Source: JAUXFS01 sp963772635 (GTDB lineage: Bacteria > Pseudomonadota > Alphaproteobacteria > Rhodospirillales > Defluviicoccaceae). Taken from it: a stretch of 64,000 nt of DNA. Shown in pieces: positions 16,976-26,699 of this stretch. Position 1 is the stretch's first letter, and each line of letters begins with the position of its first letter. A model generated the notes under the pieces. The model saw only the letters and a program-made list of their open reading frames with translations, had not been told where the DNA came from and made no database searches. The position numbers and the translations under genes are program-made. The DNA lies in NCBI GenBank assembly GCA_963772635.1, contig CAVYYK010000024.1, positions 1-64,000 on the forward strand, given 5' to 3'.

Positions 16976-18806
16976 TTGGACGCACCAGACGCAAGAGCTT
17001 TTTTCGAACGGACGGCACCGTTCGACCGGTTGCGCGAGGGAGACCTTGCGCGCCTGATCGACGCCGCCTCGCCGACCGAATACGCCCCCGGACACACAGT
17101 CCTCAGGCGCTTCGACGTCCCCGAATATCTCAATGTCGTGATCGACGGCGTCGTCGAGGAGATGGACGCCAGCGGGCCGGTGGCCAGCTACTCGACCGGT
17201 GACGCGTTCGATTCCAGGGCGCTGATCGAGGGCCGCTGCCAGCACGGCTTCGTCTCCCGCGGGCGGGCGCGCTGCTATCTGGTACCGGTTCCCCTCGTCC
17301 TCGCCCTGACCCGGACCACCCCCCCTTTCCGCGACTTCTTCCACGAGGATGTCTCCCGCAGGCAGGACGCGCTGGCCTTGGTCCAGCAGCAGCGCGAGGC
17401 GGCGTCCCTCCTGACGATGCGGATCGGCGAGCGGGAGTTGCATCCCCCCGTGTTCGCCGACCCCGGAACCACGATCCAGCAGGCGGTGGCGGCGATGAAG
17501 AAGCACCGCACCTCCGCCCTGCTGGTCCGCCGCGACGACCGGGTCGGTATCTTCACCGGCCGCGACGTGCGCGAGCGGTCGGTGTTGATGGGACTCCCCG
17601 ATTCCACCGCGATCGGCGATCTCGCCAGCTACGACCTGATCACCATCGAGCGCGACGATCTCCTGTTCAACGCGTTCGTGATCATGACCCGGCACGCGAT
17701 CCGCCACGTGGTCGTCACCGAGAAGGCCGAGATCCTCGGCATTCTCGAGCAAGGCGATCTGCTGGGCTACCTGTCGGACACCTCGTACTTCATCGCCCAT
17801 CAGGTCGACCGGGCGACGTCGCCGGAGGCGCTGAAGGAGGCAGGCGAACGCATCCCCCAGTTCGTCCGATCGCTCTACGACCGGGGGGTCAAGCCCCGTT
17901 ACATCGCGTCGCTGGTGACCGACCTCAATCGCAAGATCATGGCCCGGCTCTACCGGCAGATGGCGACGGAAGACCTCCTCGCCGACGCCTGCCTGATCGT
18001 CATGGGCAGCGAGGGGCGCGGTGAACAGCTGCTCCGGACCGACCAGGACAACGGCATCGTTTTCCGGGATGGCACGCCGCCGCCGGGCTTCGACCAGGTC
18101 TCCCGCGCGTTCCCGGAGGCGCTCGTGCAACTGGGCTACCCCCCCTGCCCCGGCAACGTCATGGCGTCCAATCCGGCATGGGCCAAGTCGCGGGACGCCT
18201 ACCGGGATAGCCTCCGCACGTGGATCCATCAGCCGAGCCAGGAGGGTTTCATGAACCTGGCGATCTTCTTCGATGCCAGTGCCGTCGCCGGCGACGAGGA
18301 TCTGCTGGCAGAGCTCAAGTCCTACCTGTTCGAGCTGATCGGCGGCCAGGAAAACGTCGTCCGCCACTTCGCCAGGGCGATCCAGTCGTTCGAGACGCCG
18401 CTCGGCTTGCTCAACAGACTGGTGGTGGAGAGGTCGGGCGCCCACGCCGGTACACTGGACATCAAGAAGGGCGGCATCTTCCCCGTGGTCCACGGGGTGC
18501 GCAGCCTGGCGCTGGAGTATCGCCTGGCCGAGACCAACACCATCGGACGCATTCAGGCGTTGAGCGGCCGGCCGCCGTTCGAGGTGGGCTTCACCGCCGA
18601 CCTGATCGAGGCGTTCGAGTTCATGTCGATGATCCGGTTGCGGGCCCAGCTCGAGGCGCGGGAGCACGATGTCGACACCGACAACCGCATCGACCCTTCG
18701 AAGCTGACCAAGCTGGAACGCGGGCTGTTGCAGGAACTCGCTGAAAATCGTCAAGCAGTTCAAGGCGATGCTCGGACATCACTTCAAGCTCAGCATGGTG
18801 TCCTGA
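16976..18806 (+). CDS. cNMP-binding / CBS / DUF294 nucleotidyltransferase regulator (frameshift near its end)
   Basis: About 609 residues once corrected. Residues 1-150 form a cyclic-nucleotide-binding-like domain, 150-285 a CBS pair (GIFTGRDVRERS, GILEQGDLLGY), and 290-590 a GlnD-like nucleotidyltransferase with GSEGRGEQLLRTDQDN near residue 345 plus the DUF294 C-terminal domain. The start is TTG 16976, preceded by GAGGT at suitable spacing. As given, the frame runs on into the next gene, but after QEL (18731-18739) the next frame reads LKIVKQFKAML...MVS then TGA at 18804-18806, the normal DUF294 ending. One extra base near 18739 (CTCGCTG for CTGCTG) explains this. It probably senses nucleotides and modifies a partner in acetate metabolism; the target is unknown. 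Confidence 0.8.
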
Positions 18807-18808
18807 CG

Positions 18809-20953
18809 GTGGGCGCGGCGATAAAACTCGGCGCATGGCTGGCCTTTCTCGCCACGGTGCTGCTCGCCTTCGGCACCATCGGCGCGACGATCTGGGCGGT
18901 GTGGATCGAGCTCGATCCGCAACAACAGGACGTGCTGACAGCGCTGTGGTTCAAGCATGCCGGAATCCTTGTGGTTGGGGGCATCGTCCTCGCGGTCGCG
19001 ATCGGGTTCGTCGTCAATCTGATGTTCCGCTGGTACGTGGCGCCGATCGGGGCGATCGCCGAGGAAATCCGCATCATCGCGCTGAGCAACGCCGGCCATC
19101 GGCTGGCGATCGAGGGCAAATCGGAGATCGTCGACCTGAGCTCCAGCATCAACACCCTCGCCGATCGCTATCAGGCGGTGCAGGAGGACGTCGAGAAAAG
19201 CATTCGGACGGCCAACGCCGCCCTCGAAGAAGAGCGAAACACTCTGGCGGCGCTGATGTCCAATCTCACCCAGGGTGTCCTCGTCTGCAATCCGGACGGG
19301 CGGATCCTGCTCTACAATCAGCGTGCAAGGGCGCTCCTCGAAGGCTCCGGCGAGCATCGCGGCGGCGGCGACTGGATCGGTCTCGGCCGTTCGGTCTATC
19401 GCGTGCTCGACGAATATCGCATCGCCCACGCGCTGCACAACATTGACCACCATCTGCGACTGGGCGAGACCGAGCTGATGGCCCCTTTCGTGGCGTCGCG
19501 TCCTGGTGGCAGGCTGCTGAGCGTGCATCTGGTGCCGGTGCTGGACGGGGAAGGCAGTGTCCGTGGTTACGTCCTTACCCTGGAAGACGTCACCCACCGG
19601 GTCGGTACCGAAAGCCGCCGCGGCGCGCTGCTGAAATCGGTGACCGAAGGCCATCGCTCGGCGCTCGCGGGCATCCGCGCCGCCATCGAAACGGTTCTCC
19701 ACTATCCCGAAATGGACGACGCAGGGCGGCATGAGTTCCTTGTCGCGATCCGCGACGAAGCCCTGAAGATGAGCGAGCACACGGAAACACTAGAGCGGGA
19801 GATCGCTCACGACGTTAAGGTTCACTGGACGTTCCGAGAAATACTCGGGAGTGATCTTCTTGCCACCCTCGAGCGCCAGTTGCTCGAAGAGCGCGGCATC
19901 GACGCAGAGATCAGCGCCCCGGTCGAACCGTTGTGGCTGAAGGTCGACGGTTACGCGCTCGGCCAATCCCTCCTGTTCCTCGTCGATCAGCTGGTCCAGG
20001 CATGTGGCGCCCAGGGCTTGAGCCTGACCCTGGAGAGACGGCGGGCATTGGCGTCGATGGTGCTCGAATGGTCGGGCAAGCCGCTGCACATGGAGGCGCT
20101 CAAATCCTGGGGGACGCGAAACGTCACCAGGGATGGGGACGGAATATCGTCCACCCTGTTCGAGGTCATCGAAAACCACGGCGGCGCCATCTGGGCGCAT
20201 GGCATTTCGCCTTCGGGGCGCCCCCGCCTGCGTTTGATCCTGCCGGTCAGCGCCGGCGATCCGCTGAACGCGGACAACCAGGGCAACGGCGGCTTCAGCC
20301 ACGATTTCGATTTCAGGCTATTCGACAAAACGGTCGGATCCGAGAACCTGGAGACCCTCTCCCTCGGCAGGCTCACTTGCACCGTTTTCGATACCGAAAC
20401 GACCGGCCTCAACCCGAGAGAAGGCGACGAAATCATCGCCATCGGGGCGGTCCGCATCGTCAATGGCCGGGTTCTCCACCGCGAGATCTTCGACGAACTG
20501 ATCAATCCGCGCCAGCCGATCTCCGAAGCTTCACAGGTAATCCACGGGATCTCCCAGGAGATGCTGCGGGGAAGACCGACGATCCACGACGTGCTCCCCC
20601 GCTTCCACCGTTTCGTCGAGGATACGGTCCTCATCGGCCACAACGTCGCCTTCGACATGCGATTCCTCGAATTGAAGCAGGCGTCGACTGGGATCACCTT
20701 CCCCAATCCGGTGCTCGACACCCTGGCGCTGGCGAGTGTGGTGCATCCGGAGCAACAGGAGCGAAGCCTGGAGGCGATCGCCGGACGCCTCGGAATCACC
20801 GTCACCGGGCGGCACACGGCGTTGGGTGATGCGTTGACCACCGCCGAGGTGTTCCTAGCGATGATTCCGCTGCTGGCGGAACGGGGCATCCACACCCTGA
20901 GAGAGGCGATGGCGGCCAGCGAGCGGACACCGATCGCCCGCCTCAAGTACTGA
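18809..20953 (+). CDS. membrane PAS / degenerate kinase-like protein with C-terminal DEDDh exonuclease
   Basis: About 714 residues if started at GTG 18809, three bases after the corrected DUF294 stop. Two membrane helices (about 10-35 and 50-78) are followed by a HAMP-like linker, a PAS domain (ALMSNLTQGVLVCNPDGRIL), a helical segment and an ATPase-like fold without clear HisKA/N-box residues. From about residue 525 comes a DnaQ-like exonuclease: FDTETTGL (exo I), HNVAFDMRFL (exo II) and HTALGDALTT (exo III, DEDDh). Such proteins lie after actP/DUF294 in some alphaproteobacteria and are often called DNA polymerase III epsilon. A membrane sensor joined to a nuclease suggests signalling or RNA/nucleotide turnover rather than replication, which is inference. 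Confidence 0.75.
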   Translation: MGAAIKLGAWLAFLATVLLAFGTIGATIWAVWIELDPQQQDVLTALWFKHAGILVVGGIVLAVAIGFVVNLMFRWYVAPIGAIAEEIRIIALSNAGHRLAIEGKSEIVDLSSSINTLADRYQAVQEDVEKSIRTANAALEEERNTLAALMSNLTQGVLVCNPDGRILLYNQRARALLEGSGEHRGGGDWIGLGRSVYRVLDEYRIAHALHNIDHHLRLGETELMAPFVASRPGGRLLSVHLVPVLDGEGSVRGYVLTLEDVTHRVGTESRRGALLKSVTEGHRSALAGIRAAIETVLHYPEMDDAGRHEFLVAIRDEALKMSEHTETLEREIAHDVKVHWTFREILGSDLLATLERQLLEERGIDAEISAPVEPLWLKVDGYALGQSLLFLVDQLVQACGAQGLSLTLERRRALASMVLEWSGKPLHMEALKSWGTRNVTRDGDGISSTLFEVIENHGGAIWAHGISPSGRPRLRLILPVSAGDPLNADNQGNGGFSHDFDFRLFDKTVGSENLETLSLGRLTCTVFDTETTGLNPREGDEIIAIGAVRIVNGRVLHREIFDELINPRQPISEASQVIHGISQEMLRGRPTIHDVLPRFHRFVEDTVLIGHNVAFDMRFLELKQASTGITFPNPVLDTLALASVVHPEQQERSLEAIAGRLGITVTGRHTALGDALTTAEVFLAMIPLLAERGIHTLREAMAASERTPIARLKY

Positions 20954-21056
20954 CGGTTTGGCACAGTTCCTCCCGCAACGTTTTGTCAACGCCTTGGCGA
21001 TAGGATGAGAACGGCGTTCGAGAACGGCCCCGGCAAGGGCGCCGACCTCGTCTCGC

Positions 21057-21260
21057 ATGATCCGGGCCACAGGGCGAACCATGGACGACCTCGAGCAGTT
21101 CGAAAAGGATACGGTGTTCATCCTGTTACGCTGGCTGGTCATCTCGATGATCTTCGCGCCGCTGCTGATCTCGTTCTCGGTCCCGGCAACGGCGGCCATC
21201 AAACTCTGCGTGATAGCCCTCGCCTGGGAACTCCTCACCAAGAAGAAATACTGCGGCTGA
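21057..21260 (+). CDS. small putative membrane protein
   Basis: Up to 67 residues, probably starting at the internal ATG 21081 (MDDLEQFEKDTVF), giving 60 residues. It has one or two hydrophobic stretches (VFILLRWLVISMIFAPLLIS and ATAAIKLCVIALAWELL) and a basic tail. No family recognised. Coding is supported by the helix pattern and by lying free between two converging genes; it could still be chance. Confidence 0.4.
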   Translation: MIRATGRTMDDLEQFEKDTVFILLRWLVISMIFAPLLISFSVPATAAIKLCVIALAWELLTKKKYCG

Positions 21261-21283
21261 GGCTTGCCCGCCCAACCGAGTCG

Positions 21284-24106
21284 CTAATGAACGTGTGAAG
21301 CATTGACGGCCTCGTCGAACGGTACCGGTGCGCCGAGAGCGTAACCTTGTGCCCGGTCTACACCCAGCTTCGCAAGGCGCTCGATCAGGATTTCGGATTC
21401 GACGCTTTCGGCGATCGTCTTCATGCCGAGGGTATGGCCGATTTCGTTGATGGCGACGACCATCGCCTGGTCGATGGTGTTGTCGGCCATATCGCGGACC
21501 AAGCTTCCATCGATCTTCAGGTAATCGGCGGGAAAGGTTTTCAGATAGGTGAAGGACGACAAACCGGCACCGAAATCGTCGAGAGCGAACCGACTGCCCA
21601 TATTCTTGGTTTTCATGAGAAAGTCGGCGGCCTTGCCGAGGTCGCGGATTGCCGATGTCTCGGTGATTTCGAAACAGACCTGGTGCGGTGAAACGGTCGA
21701 ACCGGCAAACTGCTCGCTGAGAAAATCCAAGAGGGAATCGTCGCTGAGCGAGTTTCCCGACAGGTTGATCGAGATCTCGACATTCGAGTCGGCACCGAAA
21801 ATCTGCGTGCAGCGCCGTAAAGCCTGCCGGATGACCCAGCGATCGATGGTGATCATCAGGCCGTAGCGTTCCGCGGCGGGAATGAATGCGTGTGGCAGAA
21901 CCAGGTTGCCGCCGTCACGGAGCCGTAGCAGCAACTCGAAGCGAAGGGGAGCTTCACCGTCTCCCGAAAGGTCGACGATCGGTTGGCAGTAGAGAACGAA
22001 CCGGTTCTGCTCCAAAGCGTCTTGGAGGCCCGATGCGAGGATGATCTCGCTGTGGCGGCGGGAGGGCTCGGCCCCATCCATCTGGTAAACCTGGACTTGA
22101 TTGCGTCCAAGCTCCTTGGCGGTGTAGCAGGCGACGTCGGCCTGGCTCAGAAGTTGGGCCGCGCTTTCGGCATTGGCGGTCACCGGCACCAGACCCGCGC
22201 TCGCCCCGATCTGAAAGCTTCGTCCCTGCCACTTGAAACGGTAGTTGTGGAAGGTGGCGACGATGATGTCACAGATGCCGAGAGCCTCCGGCAATTGGCA
22301 ATTGTCGAGAAGCAGGCCGAATTCGTCTCCGCCCAGCCTGGCAAGCGTGTCCCGCTCCCGAAACTTGCCGGCCAACAGTCCGCGCACCCGCTTCAATAAC
22401 TCGTCCCCCGCCGCGTGCCCGGCGGTATCATTGACCAGCTTGAACTGGTCCAGGTCGAGATAGCAGAGCACGTGATACGTGCCGTTCCGTTTCGCGCTCA
22501 TCACCGTATGCTCGAGCCGTCTCTCGAATTCGCGCCTGTTTATCAGTCCGGTCAGCGCGTCGTGGGCGGCATCATGCGCCATCTGGCGAGCCATCTGGCG
22601 CGTCTCGCTGACGTCATGGAACACCAGCACGGCGCCGAGAACCTGCCCCTTGCGGTTGCGGATCGGCGCCGCCGTATCCTCGATCGCATACTCCCGCCCG
22701 CTGCGGTCGATCAGCACCGAGTGGTTGGCTAACCCGACGATCTTGCCTTGCTCGAGACACCGGGCGACGGGGTCCACCGCCGGTTCCCGGCTGTCCTCCT
22801 CGATGATGCGGAATACGGTGTCGAGGCTTAGCCCCCTCGCCTCGTCGTTGGTCCAGCCGGTCAGCGTCTCCGCAATGGGGTTGAGGTATTCGACGATCCC
22901 TTCGGCGTCCGTGGTGATCACCGCGTCTCCGATGGAATGAAGCGTAACCTGGGCACGTTCCTTTTCGTCCGACAGGGCTTCCTCAGCCCGCTTTCGCTCG
23001 GTGATATTGGCACCAGTTCCCCGATAGCCGAAAAATTCCCGGTTTTCATCAAAAACCGGAACGCCGCTTACGCTCACGTGATATGTCTCGCCGTTAGCGC
23101 CCCTGACGCGGTAACGGAAATCCTTGAACGGTCGGTGATCGTGCAAGTCGCGTAAATGAAGCGTCCATTGCTCGTCGCTGGCCTCGGCCACGGCGATTTC
23201 GTTCCGCTTTTTCCCGATCACCTCTTCGGGCGATACTCCCAAAAGCTCCCTGATCTGATCGGATACCCAGGTGAGGCGGAGGTCCGGCCCCATTTCCCAG
23301 TACCAGTCCGAGGCAGAAGCGGCAAAATCCTTGAACCGCCGCTCGCTCTCGTGCAACGCCCGTTCGGCCCGCTCGCGCTCGGCGATATCGTGGTAGAGCC
23401 GGACATTCAACCGGCGCAGTTCGTCGGTACGCTCTTCCACACGCCTCTCGAGGGTGCGCAGAAGTTCGGTGTTCTCAAGGCGCAACACCAAGGACTGCGT
23501 CAGCCATTCCTGAGCCCGGCGGCCGACGATGAACACGCCGATGACGTACATGAGCACCATGCCGGCCATTGCCAGGTGCGCCGTTTCCCCCGTCGAAACG
23601 AGGCGTAGGCAGAGCGGCAGCAGGGACGGAAGAAGATAGGCAACCAGCGCCGGCGGGTGGGGCGCCAGTGCGGCTACGGCTCCGGCGCCCATCCCGGCGA
23701 GGACCAGCACCAGCAGCGCATAGTGCAGGGGGGAGTCGGGAAAGAAGAACAGGGCACCGGCCGCCCCCCAAACCAAACCACTCGCTCCGGAACCGGCGAC
23801 GCCGACGAAAGCCCACCATCCGAGCCGACCGATCCGATCCGCATCACGCCGGTATTTCACCCAGGCAACGGCACGAACCGCCACCATGGTCAGCAACAGC
23901 CCGTACCATACGGCGACGACAGCCCCGCCGATGACGGGTCCGATCACCAGCGCAAGCAGTGCCCCGTTAATCACGTTGGCCGCCAATACGACCGATGTGG
24001 TGGCGTAAACCAAGTCGAGCAGCTCGGCCCGCACCCGCGGATCCGAGACTGCGATTCGGGTATCGGTCGCGTCCCGCTCCATACTCAGCGTCTGCTCGAT
24101 CGACAA
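21284..24106 (-). CDS. membrane PAS-GGDEF-EAL cyclic-di-GMP protein
   Basis: 940 residues. About six membrane helices (residues 30-210), a coiled coil, a PAS/PAC (DWYWEMGPDLRLTWVSDQ) and a second PAS (HSIGDAVITTDAEGIVEYLN) precede a GGDEF domain with intact LGGDEFGLLL and an EAL domain. In the EAL domain the signature is ELL (RFELLLRL), but the other catalytic residues are visible: INLSG, FEITETS, LDDFGAG, LKIDGSLV and AESVES. Both diguanylate cyclase and phosphodiesterase activity are therefore possible. It makes or degrades cyclic di-GMP at the inner membrane in response to an unknown signal. ATG 24106 is used; a second Met is nine codons in. Confidence 0.93.
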   Translation of the reverse strand: MSIEQTLSMERDATDTRIAVSDPRVRAELLDLVYATTSVVLAANVINGALLALVIGPVIGGAVVAVWYGLLLTMVAVRAVAWVKYRRDADRIGRLGWWAFVGVAGSGASGLVWGAAGALFFFPDSPLHYALLVLVLAGMGAGAVAALAPHPPALVAYLLPSLLPLCLRLVSTGETAHLAMAGMVLMYVIGVFIVGRRAQEWLTQSLVLRLENTELLRTLERRVEERTDELRRLNVRLYHDIAERERAERALHESERRFKDFAASASDWYWEMGPDLRLTWVSDQIRELLGVSPEEVIGKKRNEIAVAEASDEQWTLHLRDLHDHRPFKDFRYRVRGANGETYHVSVSGVPVFDENREFFGYRGTGANITERKRAEEALSDEKERAQVTLHSIGDAVITTDAEGIVEYLNPIAETLTGWTNDEARGLSLDTVFRIIEEDSREPAVDPVARCLEQGKIVGLANHSVLIDRSGREYAIEDTAAPIRNRKGQVLGAVLVFHDVSETRQMARQMAHDAAHDALTGLINRREFERRLEHTVMSAKRNGTYHVLCYLDLDQFKLVNDTAGHAAGDELLKRVRGLLAGKFRERDTLARLGGDEFGLLLDNCQLPEALGICDIIVATFHNYRFKWQGRSFQIGASAGLVPVTANAESAAQLLSQADVACYTAKELGRNQVQVYQMDGAEPSRRHSEIILASGLQDALEQNRFVLYCQPIVDLSGDGEAPLRFELLLRLRDGGNLVLPHAFIPAAERYGLMITIDRWVIRQALRRCTQIFGADSNVEISINLSGNSLSDDSLLDFLSEQFAGSTVSPHQVCFEITETSAIRDLGKAADFLMKTKNMGSRFALDDFGAGLSSFTYLKTFPADYLKIDGSLVRDMADNTIDQAMVVAINEIGHTLGMKTIAESVESEILIERLAKLGVDRAQGYALGAPVPFDEAVNASHVH

Positions 24107-24417
24107 GTCCTTGCCCTACCGTTCTGAGTTCGGCGACGGCGGCGCCTATTTCCGTGACAGCGACCTCTTACCTATGACCGGCTGATCAACAGCGTGGTGT
24201 GACAAGTTTATGTCTTTTTGGAGACGGCGTCATCGGATTCGTGCCCCAATTGAGGGATTTTACCCCCCGTGCGGGGGCCCGCCTCTGAAACCGGTCGGCA
24301 ACCAATGGTCTCCGCTCTAAACACCGGAGTCCGCAAGGATGCGTGGACTCGGCATGGCGACGCTGTCATCCTTACGAGTGCTTGCTGCGGCGGAGCGAAC
24401 AGAAGAGAAACCGGACG
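24107..24417. other. divergent intergenic region
   Basis: 311 bases between the GGDEF/EAL gene and the hemerythrin gene. It must hold both promoters; I could not assign boxes with confidence. No RNA gene or ORF recognised. Confidence 0.35.
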
Positions 24418-24927
24418 ATGTCGGATTTCACCCCGCTGGGTCGGATGTTGCATGAAGAGCACGTTCGAACCTTGGCCCTGATGAACGCGCTGGACAGCAG
24501 GACGACGGGTGGATCGGGCAAGCGACCGGTCGATCCCGCCGATCCCGACGACAGGCAATTGCTCGAAGAAGCCGTCGCCGCCATCCACGAGGAGGTCAAC
24601 CAGCATTTCGGCTTCGAGGAATCCGCTCTTTTTCCGTTGATCGCGGACCGCGGCGCCGGCGACATGACCCGATTGCTCACCCAGGAACACGCCGTCATCA
24701 GCCCCCTGGGAAGACGCCTCAGCAAGGCTATCGTCGGGGCCCTGAAGAGCGGTTTCGACGATCCCGGCTGGAGCGAGTTTCGCGAGGTCGCGCAAGAACT
24801 GGTCGACCGTATGACGTTTCACCTCCAGAAGGAGGAAATGGGGATCATTCAGAGGCTGCCTTCGTTCTTCGCTTCGGAGACGGATCGCCGACTTGCCGAC
24901 CAATATGGGGAACGTCGAATGGGCTAG
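24418..24927 (+). CDS. hemerythrin-domain protein
   Basis: 169 residues forming a four-helix bundle with the iron-ligand pattern of hemerythrins: HEEHVRTL near residue 12, HFGFEESALFPLI near 65, EHAVISPLG near 90 and HLQKEEMGIIQRL near 135. Relatives bind a di-iron centre and act in oxygen or nitric-oxide sensing or storage and in iron-sulfur repair. ATG 24418 (MSDFTPLGRML) is used rather than the upstream in-frame ATG because the fold starts there. It stands alone, next to a cyclic-di-GMP protein and upstream of csp. Confidence 0.85.
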   Translation: MSDFTPLGRMLHEEHVRTLALMNALDSRTTGGSGKRPVDPADPDDRQLLEEAVAAIHEEVNQHFGFEESALFPLIADRGAGDMTRLLTQEHAVISPLGRRLSKAIVGALKSGFDDPGWSEFREVAQELVDRMTFHLQKEEMGIIQRLPSFFASETDRRLADQYGERRMG

Positions 24928-25207
24928 GGCCGCTCTGCGCGGGAGCCCTCGGCCGATGTCGGCGACGGAGGTCGGGGGGTATGACCGGACATCGGCGGAA
25001 TAGGTGTGGCAGCAAGTAAAAATATTCCGCGTCTTGCCAAAACGCCTTGGAACGGCTATTTGATCGGATAAGGTTAAGCATTTCGTTGGCGTACCTAGAG
25101 AGCTGCTTTCACGCCGAGCCTAGTTACTCCCTCAAATCGTGCTACCTGCCACCAACGTGTTGCATAAAGGGGCAACGCGTACAACCGACACACTAAAAGG
25201 AGTAGTT

Positions 25208-25417
25208 ATGGCTACCGGAACAGTGAAATGGTTCAATTCCATGAAGGGTTATGGCTTCATCGCCCCGGACCAGGGTTCGGGTGATGCGTTCGTGCACATC
25301 TCGGCGGTGGAGCGCGCCGGTCTGAGCACCCTTCGCGAGGGTCAAAAGGTCGAGTACGAGCTCGTGTCCGGGCGGAACGGCAAGTCTTCTGCCGAAAATA
25401 TCGTCGCGCTCGACTGA
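25208..25417 (+). CDS. CspA-family cold-shock protein
   Basis: 69 residues, a complete cold-shock domain. RNP-1 is visible as KGYGFIAP and RNP-2 as DAFVHIS. It binds single-stranded RNA or DNA and acts as an RNA chaperone. The Shine-Dalgarno AAAAGGAG lies about 7 bases before ATG 25208. A leader of more than 60 bases is possible, as in cold-regulated csp genes. A strong hairpin follows the stop, so the gene probably forms its own transcript. A fatty-acid desaturase lies immediately downstream. Confidence 0.95.
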   Translation: MATGTVKWFNSMKGYGFIAPDQGSGDAFVHISAVERAGLSTLREGQKVEYELVSGRNGKSSAENIVALD

Positions 25418-25437
25418 TTGTGCCAAGCAACTCCAGA

Positions 25438-25463
25438 AGCCCGTCCGAAATCGAGGACGGGCT
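25438..25463 (+). terminator. hairpin after csp gene
   Basis: AGCCCGTCC (25438-25446) pairs perfectly with GGACGGGCT (25455-25463) around an 8-base loop, 20 bases after the csp stop. It is followed by CTCAACTCGTTTG rather than a clean T run, so it may act as a partial terminator or an mRNA stabiliser. Confidence 0.55.
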
Positions 25464-25488
25464 CTCAACTCGTTTGCCCCGATATCAA

Positions 25489-26583
25489 GTGACAAATCCC
25501 AGCGGTTCTCCGGCGACTGGTGCGGTACCGGATCGTGGCGGTCGGCCCGCCGATGTCGGCGATCGGACATCGGCCGCCGATGCGTCTGCACGCGGCCTCG
25601 TCAGGAAATGCGCCTCCTATGGGCGCGCCGACCGCAGGCGTAGCATCACCCAGGTCCTGACGACCGCCGTGCCATTCACCCTGCTATGGGTGGCGATGGT
25701 ATTCTCTCTCGACATCAGCTATTGGCTCACCCTGTTGCTGGCGGTTCCGGCCGCCGGTTTGCTGGTGCGGTTCTTCATCATCCAGCACGATTGCGGCCAT
25801 GGCTCGTTCTTCAAGTCCCGCGCCGCCAACGACCTGGTCGGCCGGATCACCAGCGTCCTCACCCTCACGCCGTACGGGTATTGGCGCCGAACACACGGCA
25901 TGCACCACGCCACCTCAGGCAACCTGAGCCGTCGTGGGGTCGGTGACATCGATACCCTTACGGTGAAGGAGTATCTCGCGCTTCCGACCCGAGGGCGGCT
26001 CGCTTACCGTCTGTATCGCAACCCGGCCATTCTGTTCAGCGTCGGCGCTTACTACTTTTTCTTTCTCAAGCACCGGGTGCCTTTTGGACTGCCGCTGGCG
26101 TGGCGCGAGGCATGGCGCAGCATCGTCGCCACCGACATCCTGATCGCCGCCGCCGTTGCCGCTACGGCGGCAGCCGTCGGCCTCGGACCGTTCTTGCTGG
26201 TCCACGGTCCGATCATGATGCTCGCCGCCACCATCGGCACGTGGTTGTTTTACATCCAGCACCAGTTCGAGGGCGCCTATTGGGAGACCGACGAGCGCTG
26301 GAGCTTTCATGACGCGGCGATCAAGGGCAGCTCATACTATGCCCTGCCGAAGATCCTCCAGTGGTTCACCGGTAACATCGGCCTCCACCACATCCATCAC
26401 CTTTGCAGCAAGATCCCGAACTACCGCCTTCAGGAATGTTTGGACAGCATCCCGGAACTCAAGCATACGGCGCGGATCAGCCTCATCGGGAGCTTTAAGT
26501 GCGCGAAGCTGGCCCTTTGGGACGAAGACCGGAGCAAGCTCATCGGATTTCGTCAACTGGCGCAGGCGCAGAGCCGCGCCTAG
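25489..26583 (+). CDS. membrane fatty-acid desaturase
   Basis: About 364 residues. The three histidine boxes of membrane di-iron desaturases are present: HDCGHGSF, HGMHHATSG and GLHHIHHL, with four or more membrane helices between (LLLAVPAAGLLVRFFIIQ, GPFLLVHGPIMMLAATIGTW). It is probably an acyl-lipid omega/delta-12-type enzyme introducing double bases of unsaturation into membrane acyl chains using oxygen. The frame is open from GTG 25420, but that start would put the csp hairpin inside the gene, so GTG 25489 is preferred. Its position after csp fits cold-adaptation of the membrane; co-regulation is inference. Confidence 0.85.
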   Translation: MTNPSGSPATGAVPDRGGRPADVGDRTSAADASARGLVRKCASYGRADRRRSITQVLTTAVPFTLLWVAMVFSLDISYWLTLLLAVPAAGLLVRFFIIQHDCGHGSFFKSRAANDLVGRITSVLTLTPYGYWRRTHGMHHATSGNLSRRGVGDIDTLTVKEYLALPTRGRLAYRLYRNPAILFSVGAYYFFFLKHRVPFGLPLAWREAWRSIVATDILIAAAVAATAAAVGLGPFLLVHGPIMMLAATIGTWLFYIQHQFEGAYWETDERWSFHDAAIKGSSYYALPKILQWFTGNIGLHHIHHLCSKIPNYRLQECLDSIPELKHTARISLIGSFKCAKLALWDEDRSKLIGFRQLAQAQSRA

Positions 26584-26699
26584 ACGGCGCCTGCTCTCGA
26601 ACGCCGTGTCGCGCGCCAGTTGACGACCGGCAACTCACCGTTGTCCGGTTCGGGAGAGCGGGACGGCGGCCGGTCAGGGCTTGATCGGGAAGGTCGCGA

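Noticed and set aside
16847..18763. Long open frame on the minus strand opposite the DUF294 gene
   Set aside because: It is the antisense of a well-supported gene; its product is rich in Arg, Gly and His with no family motif, as expected for the complement of GC-rich coding DNA.
20954..21056. Possible regulatory RNA between the exonuclease gene and the small membrane gene
   Set aside because: No fold, promoter or family resemblance was recognised in about 100 bases.
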